Source: JACMLC01 sp963817025
GTDB taxonomy: Bacteria > Acidobacteriota > Blastocatellia > Pyrinomonadales > Pyrinomonadaceae
Direction of reading: 5' to 3'
NCBI GenBank assembly: GCA_963817025.1
Contig: CAWFML010000005.1
Span: 1,674,001 to 1,738,000, forward strand
DNA: 64,000 bases
Part shown: positions 60,285 to 64,000 of the stretch, piece after piece
How the letters are laid out: every line of letters starts with the position of its first letter
How positions within the stretch are numbered: position 1 is the first letter of the stretch
The notes under the pieces: generated by a model
The model's database searches: none
The model's input: only the letters and a program-made list of their open reading frames with translations
What the model was told of the DNA's origin: nothing
Program-made: the position numbers and the translations under genes

Positions 60285-61331
60285 ATGGATTGGAATTTCG
60301 TCCTTAACATAACGTTGCAATTCGTGGCTATCACGGTGGCCTTCACGGTCGTGCTGATGATCGTCGCCTATACTGTGCTGGCAGAGCGCCGCGTGCTGGC
60401 ATTGATACAGGGACGCCTCGGGCCAAACCGCGTCGGCTATGGCGGCGTGCTGCAACCCTTCGCAGACCTGCTGAAATTTATTCTCAAAGAAGAGATCGTC
60501 CCGGACAAATCCACCAAGTTCGTTTACTTTCTCGCGCCCATCATAGCGATTACGACCGCCTTGATGCCGATGATCGTTTATCCGTTCGGGCCGAAGATGC
60601 CGATTCCTTTCCTCGGCGAGATTTCGCTGGTCATCGCCAGCTTTGATGTCGGGCTGCTCTATGTGCTCGGCATCACGTCTGTCGGCGTCTATGGGATTGC
60701 TCTGGCCGGATGGTCTTCAAACAACAAGTACAGCTTGATGGGAGGCTTGCGTTCTGCGGCCCAGCTTATCTCGTATGAGCTGTCACTGGGGCTGTCAATC
60801 GTCGGCGTGATCTTGATTAGCGGCACTCTGGATTTAACAAGCATCGTGGATCAGCAATCCGGCTGGTATGGCTTCAGATGGAACATTCTCTTTCAGCCGC
60901 TCGGATTTATCATTTACCTGATTTCGGCGATTGCCGAGACGAACCGCGTGCCGTTCGATTTGCCGGAAGCCGAAACGGAACTGGTCGCGGGCTTTCATAC
61001 GGAATACAGCGCGCTTAAATTCGCGCTCTTCTTTATGGCCGAATACGTCAACATGTTCACAGTCTCCATGTTGGCAACGACGCTTTTCTTAGGCGGCTGG
61101 AATGTGCCCTTTCTTTCTTACTTTCTGACTCCCGGCGGTTTCGTCTTCGGCTTAATCAGCGCGATGGCCTTCGTCTTAAAGATTATCTTTTTCCTGTTTC
61201 TGTATATCTGGATTCGCGGAACGCTGCCGCGCTTTCGCTTTGACCAGTTGATGAACTTCGGCTGGAAGTTTCTGCTGCCCGTTGCCATTTTGAATATCGT
61301 CGTGACGGCGACGGTCTTGATCTTTATGTGA
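60285..61331 (+). CDS. nuoH: NADH-quinone oxidoreductase subunit H
   Basis: 348 residues, eight or so membrane segments. It links the quinone site to the proton channels. GPNRVGYGGVLQPFADLLKF and AETNRVPFDLPEAETELVAG are the two family signatures, followed by the E-rich FHTEYSALKFALFFMAEY. There is no Shine-Dalgarno sequence between hairpin and ATG. Confidence 0.97.
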   Translation: MDWNFVLNITLQFVAITVAFTVVLMIVAYTVLAERRVLALIQGRLGPNRVGYGGVLQPFADLLKFILKEEIVPDKSTKFVYFLAPIIAITTALMPMIVYPFGPKMPIPFLGEISLVIASFDVGLLYVLGITSVGVYGIALAGWSSNNKYSLMGGLRSAAQLISYELSLGLSIVGVILISGTLDLTSIVDQQSGWYGFRWNILFQPLGFIIYLISAIAETNRVPFDLPEAETELVAGFHTEYSALKFALFFMAEYVNMFTVSMLATTLFLGGWNVPFLSYFLTPGGFVFGLISAMAFVLKIIFFLFLYIWIRGTLPRFRFDQLMNFGWKFLLPVAILNIVVTATVLIFM

Positions 61332-61335
61332 AGCT

Positions 61336-61362
61336 GCGAAGAGGAAAAACAGTTTTCCTCTT
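61336..61362. repeat. Short perfect hairpin in nuoH/nuoJ spacer
   Basis: AAGAGGAAAA faces TTTTCCTCTT with a 4-nt loop. It supports the view that translation of nuoJ begins after it, at 61382, rather than at the overlapping GTG 61328. Confidence 0.75.
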
Positions 61363-61381
61363 TAGCTGTTTGTCGCTTGAT

Positions 61382-62050
61382 ATGTGGATTACGCTTTTCT
61401 TCATACTTTTCGCCGGGATGGCTGTCGGCTGCGCGGTTTCGATGGTCGTGCAGAAGAATCCGCTCTATAGCGCGATCTCGCTGATCGGCGTTTTTATCTC
61501 GCTGGCGTGCATTTACGTGACGCTCGCCGCGCCGTTTATCGCGGCGGTTCAAATCATCGTCTATGCCGGGGCGATTATGGTGCTGGTCGTCTTCGTCATC
61601 ATGCTTTTAAATGTCGAAGAAGAAGAGCGGCCCTCGCTGAGGCTCAAATATTTAGCGCCGACTGCGATTCTGTTTGCCGCGCTGCTCGTCGCGGAAACCA
61701 CATTTGTGATTTTCACAGTCCAGACCGCGCCCGCGCATCCATCCGCCTCGGCCAGTCCTTCCGATGTCGGATTGACGGCCTCAATCGGCAGGGGACTTTT
61801 CACACAATACCTGCTGCCGTTCGAAGTCACATCGCTCCTGCTTCTGATGGCAATCGTTGGCGCGATGACGCTCGCGCGCCGCGCTTCTTTTCTCTCTGCG
61901 AACGTGCGCGTAGTTCCCGGCGCGCAGGTCTTGACGAGACAGACGGTTGACCCGAACGCGGTCGGAGATGCGACAGGGGTCGAGACGGATTCGACGGCTG
62001 AAGCAGAAAGGCTGCTCGGTTTACAGAACGCGCCGCGCGCGAGGGAATAG
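61382..62050 (+). CDS. nuoJ: NADH-quinone oxidoreductase subunit J
   Basis: 222 residues from ATG 61382; a GTG at 61328 overlapping the nuoH stop is the alternative. Five membrane segments with the conserved VYAGAIMVLVVFVIMLLN. It is a core membrane-arm subunit next to NuoK. The C-terminus is extended by about 40 hydrophilic residues. It directly follows nuoH, where nuoI would be expected. Confidence 0.93.
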   Translation: MWITLFFILFAGMAVGCAVSMVVQKNPLYSAISLIGVFISLACIYVTLAAPFIAAVQIIVYAGAIMVLVVFVIMLLNVEEEERPSLRLKYLAPTAILFAALLVAETTFVIFTVQTAPAHPSASASPSDVGLTASIGRGLFTQYLLPFEVTSLLLLMAIVGAMTLARRASFLSANVRVVPGAQVLTRQTVDPNAVGDATGVETDSTAEAERLLGLQNAPRARE

Positions 62051-62062
62051 AGATTTTCAGCT

Positions 62063-62374
62063 ATGGATTTGATGCCCCAACTTTCATGGTATTTGGCGCT
62101 CTCGGCGGTGCTCTTCACGATTGGCGTCGTGGGCGTCATCGTCAAGCGCAACGTCATCTCGATGTTCATGTGCATAGAGCTGATGCTCAACGCAGTGAAC
62201 CTGACGTTTGTGGCGTTCTCAAGTTATTTCCGGGATGTCTCAGGCCAGCTTTTCGTCTTTATCGTGATGACGGTCGCGGCAGCTGAGGCCGCCGTCGGAC
62301 TCGGCATCATCATCGCCATCTTCCGCAACCGCGAATCGCTGGATGTGGATGAAGCGAACATTTTAAAGCTGTAG
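62063..62374 (+). CDS. nuoK: NADH-quinone oxidoreductase subunit K
   Basis: 103 residues, three membrane helices. The key Glu is in FMCIELMLNAVNLTFVAFS, with VAAAEAAVGLGIIIAIFRN in the third helix. It is the small antiporter-like subunit of the membrane arm. It starts 12 bp after nuoJ. Confidence 0.97.
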   Translation: MDLMPQLSWYLALSAVLFTIGVVGVIVKRNVISMFMCIELMLNAVNLTFVAFSSYFRDVSGQLFVFIVMTVAAAEAAVGLGIIIAIFRNRESLDVDEANILKL

Positions 62375-62471
62375 TTTGTACCTTGTATTTTGTGCTTTGC
62401 TCGTCTTACTCATCTTGAATCCAGCACTCAAGATTGAGTCGCGTGCAAAGCACAAAATACAAAGTACCAAG
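62375..62471. repeat. Inverted repeat of CAAAGMA heptamers (AA), nuoK/nuoL junction
   Basis: TTTGTACCTTGTATTTTGTG (from 62375) and CTTTGC face GCAAAGCACAAAATACAAAG (from 62444) and TACCAAG. The loop CAGCACTCAAGATTGAGTC with GCGTGCAAAG matches loops at 26860 and 41741. It starts directly after the nuoK stop and ends 9 nt before the nuoL ATG. Confidence 0.9.
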
Positions 62472-62480
62472 AACAAATAA

Positions 62481-64000
62481 ATGCTCCGCTATATCATCTT
62501 TGCTCCATTGCTCGGCGCGCTTATCAACTGGCTCGTGGGTCGCCGCGTGCGCGATGAGAGATTTATCGGCGCGGTGGCGTGCGGGTCTGTCGGCATCTCG
62601 ACGGCGATTGCGTTTTATTTGGCTTTCAAGCATGACGGCGCGCTGCACGCGACCGGGCCAATCCTAGACCACATCTGGACTTGGATCGAGGTCGGGAGCT
62701 TTCGCGCGGATTTCGGGCTGGCGATGGATCGCCTGAGCGGCATCTACACGCTCTTTATCACGTTCGTAGGGTTTCTGATTCATCTCTTCGCCACGGGTTA
62801 CATGCACGGGGACAAAGGCTTTTATCGCTTCTTCGCCTATCTCAACCTGTTCATGTTCTCGATGCTGACGCTCGTTCTGGCCGACAACTTTTTGTTGATG
62901 TTCGTTGGCTGGGAAGGCGTGGGCCTCTGCTCTTACCTGCTGATCGGATATTACGTTGACCGCAAAGAGGCTGGCGATGCTGCGAAGAAAGCTTTTATCG
63001 CCAACCGCGTCGGCGACTGGGGCGTCGTGCTTGGCATCATGCTCGTCTTCTTTCTGACGGCGGGGGCGGGCAAAGCTTCGATCAGCTTTTTTGATAAGCC
63101 TGCGTTGGGAGTGACCAGCGCGCTTGCCACCATCGGCGGCATGGGCGCAGACCCTTTCACGTGGGGCGCGCTCGTGGCGGGCGGCGTGACCTCGGTTGCC
63201 ATTCTGCTCTTTATCGGCGCGTGCGGAAAGTCTGCACAGATTCCGCTCTACGTCTGGCTGCCGGATGCGATGGCTGGCCCGACTCCCGTTTCCGCGCTGA
63301 TTCACGCGGCGACGATGGTCACGGCTGGCGTCTACATGGTCGTGCGTTGCAACGCCATCTTTCAGCTTGCTCCGACAGCGATGTTTATCGTCGCCGTCAT
63401 CGGAGCGGCCACAGCCATCTTTGCCGCGACTATCGGACTGGCCCAGAACGACATTAAAAAGGTACTGGCCTATTCGACTGTCTCGCAGCTCGGCTATATG
63501 TTTCTCGCGTGCGGCGTCGGAGCGTTCATTCCCGCAATCTTTCATGTGATGACGCACGCCTTCTTTAAGGCTCTGCTCTTCCTCGGCTCAGGCAGCGTGA
63601 TTCACGGGATGCATCACGAGCAGGACATGCGGCGGATGGGCGGCCTCAAGAAGTATATGCCGATTACGTTTGCGACGATGATGATGGGCTGGCTCGCCAT
63701 CTGCGGCATTCCCATCTGGGCAGGCTTCTTCTCGAAAGACGAAATCCTGTGGAAGACATGGAGCACGCATGCTCCCTCTATCCCGCACAACGCTAATTAT
63801 ATTCTGTGGGGCATCGGCGCAATCACGGCTCTGTTGACGGCCATCTACATGACGCGGCTGATGGTGATGACCTTCTGGGGAGAGGAGCGTTTCCGCGAAG
63901 CTCATGCAGGAGGTCAGGCGGATGAAGCTCACGCGCATGCTCATGATGAAGATTTGAAACCGCACGACGCGCACGCGGCTTCTGCCGGAGACAGACCGCA
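62481..64000 (+). CDS. nuoL: NADH-quinone oxidoreductase subunit L (3' end beyond window)
   Basis: The frame is open from ATG 62481 to the window end (506 codons seen). It begins MLRYIIFAPLLGALINWLVG and carries the antiporter-family motifs FVGWEGVGLCSYLLIGYY, YVWLPDAMAGPTPVSALIHA and VTAGVYMVVRCN, with AFFKALLFLGSGSVIHGMH following. It is the terminal proton-pumping subunit. The last visible part is a His-rich loop (DEAHAHAHDEDLKPHDAHA) that is longer and richer in His than usual. Shine-Dalgarno is absent after the hairpin. Confidence 0.96.
   Translation, partial: MLRYIIFAPLLGALINWLVGRRVRDERFIGAVACGSVGISTAIAFYLAFKHDGALHATGPILDHIWTWIEVGSFRADFGLAMDRLSGIYTLFITFVGFLIHLFATGYMHGDKGFYRFFAYLNLFMFSMLTLVLADNFLLMFVGWEGVGLCSYLLIGYYVDRKEAGDAAKKAFIANRVGDWGVVLGIMLVFFLTAGAGKASISFFDKPALGVTSALATIGGMGADPFTWGALVAGGVTSVAILLFIGACGKSAQIPLYVWLPDAMAGPTPVSALIHAATMVTAGVYMVVRCNAIFQLAPTAMFIVAVIGAATAIFAATIGLAQNDIKKVLAYSTVSQLGYMFLACGVGAFIPAIFHVMTHAFFKALLFLGSGSVIHGMHHEQDMRRMGGLKKYMPITFATMMMGWLAICGIPIWAGFFSKDEILWKTWSTHAPSIPHNANYILWGIGAITALLTAIYMTRLMVMTFWGEERFREAHAGGQADEAHAHAHDEDLKPHDAHAASAGDRP

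Noticed and set aside
13451..62471. CRISPR-like reading of the repeated words
   Set aside because: Words are 7-8 nt and contiguous or paired as inverted arms, with no spacer of constant length and no cas gene in the window.

Overview
The window is a GC-rich bacterial chromosome segment, most probably from an Acidobacteriota member close to the Blastocatellia. This is inferred from the Oar-like outer-membrane receptor with a carboxypeptidase-regulatory domain, a Solibacter-type C-terminal/IPT module in a very large lamin-tail/BIG2 surface protein, SCO1 fused to a CusF-like domain, and the general gene style. No rRNA, tRNA, CRISPR array, transposase or prophage gene was seen.

Layout. 1-4167 (minus): a signalling pair, namely a P-loop-like ATPase cut by the left edge and a PocR-GAF-GGDEF diguanylate cyclase. 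4356-14490 (minus): an oligopeptide ABC transporter (oppFDCB plus two lipoprotein binding proteins) behind coaE and folD. 14728-24915 (plus): a lytic transglycosylase, then a probable copper-handling cluster (SCO1/CusF fusion, DUF4198 protein, Cys/His-rich secreted protein, TonB-type receptor, BNR propeller lipoprotein, CusF-like lipoprotein). 37146-24986 (minus): thiolase, membrane protein, hbd, TPR protein, then yceD-rpmF-plsX-fabH-(small secreted protein)-fabD-acpP-fabF-etfB-etfA, i.e. fatty-acid synthesis plus an acyl-CoA/electron-transfer-flavoprotein branch. 37399-43753 (plus): sugar nucleotidyltransferase and phosphohexomutase, a SnoaL-like protein, mutM, and a homocysteine methyltransferase/methylene-THF reductase behind a probable SAM-II riboswitch with terminator. 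43884-52086: an SDR39U1-like epimerase, the 1564-residue surface protein, thiG/thiS and a proline-rich protein. 52364-64000 (plus): a complex I operon nuoABCDE-(inactive signal-peptidase homologue)-FGH-JKL, with no nuoI between H and J and with nuoL running off the right edge.

The most unusual feature is what lies between the genes. About 26 spacers carry an imperfect inverted repeat, most with arms built of a 7-nt (sometimes 8-nt) word repeated two to five times. The words differ between elements and fall into families (GTGACRA, CAAAGMA, GATTGCGG/GAATGCG, GCGCAAAG, and several seen once or twice). Inside operons many elements begin 0-4 nt after the upstream stop codon and end within 10 nt of the downstream start codon, filling the junction. 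Several of the downstream genes (nuoC, D, E, H, L, etfA, etfB) lack a visible Shine-Dalgarno sequence. Some elements supply the stop codon of the preceding gene and have apparently given ThiS a tail beyond its Gly-Gly. I propose that these are RNA hairpins that bring stop and start codons together for coupled translation, or a mobile repeat family domesticated at operon junctions.

Because the elements are often open in frame, simple longest-ORF calls run into them. Starts for oppF, oppC, the SCO1 and CusF-like genes, the TonB-type receptor, etfB, fabF, acpP, the phosphohexomutase, the SnoaL-like gene and nuoA/B/D/E/G/J were therefore moved inward on the basis of RBS position, family length or signal peptide.
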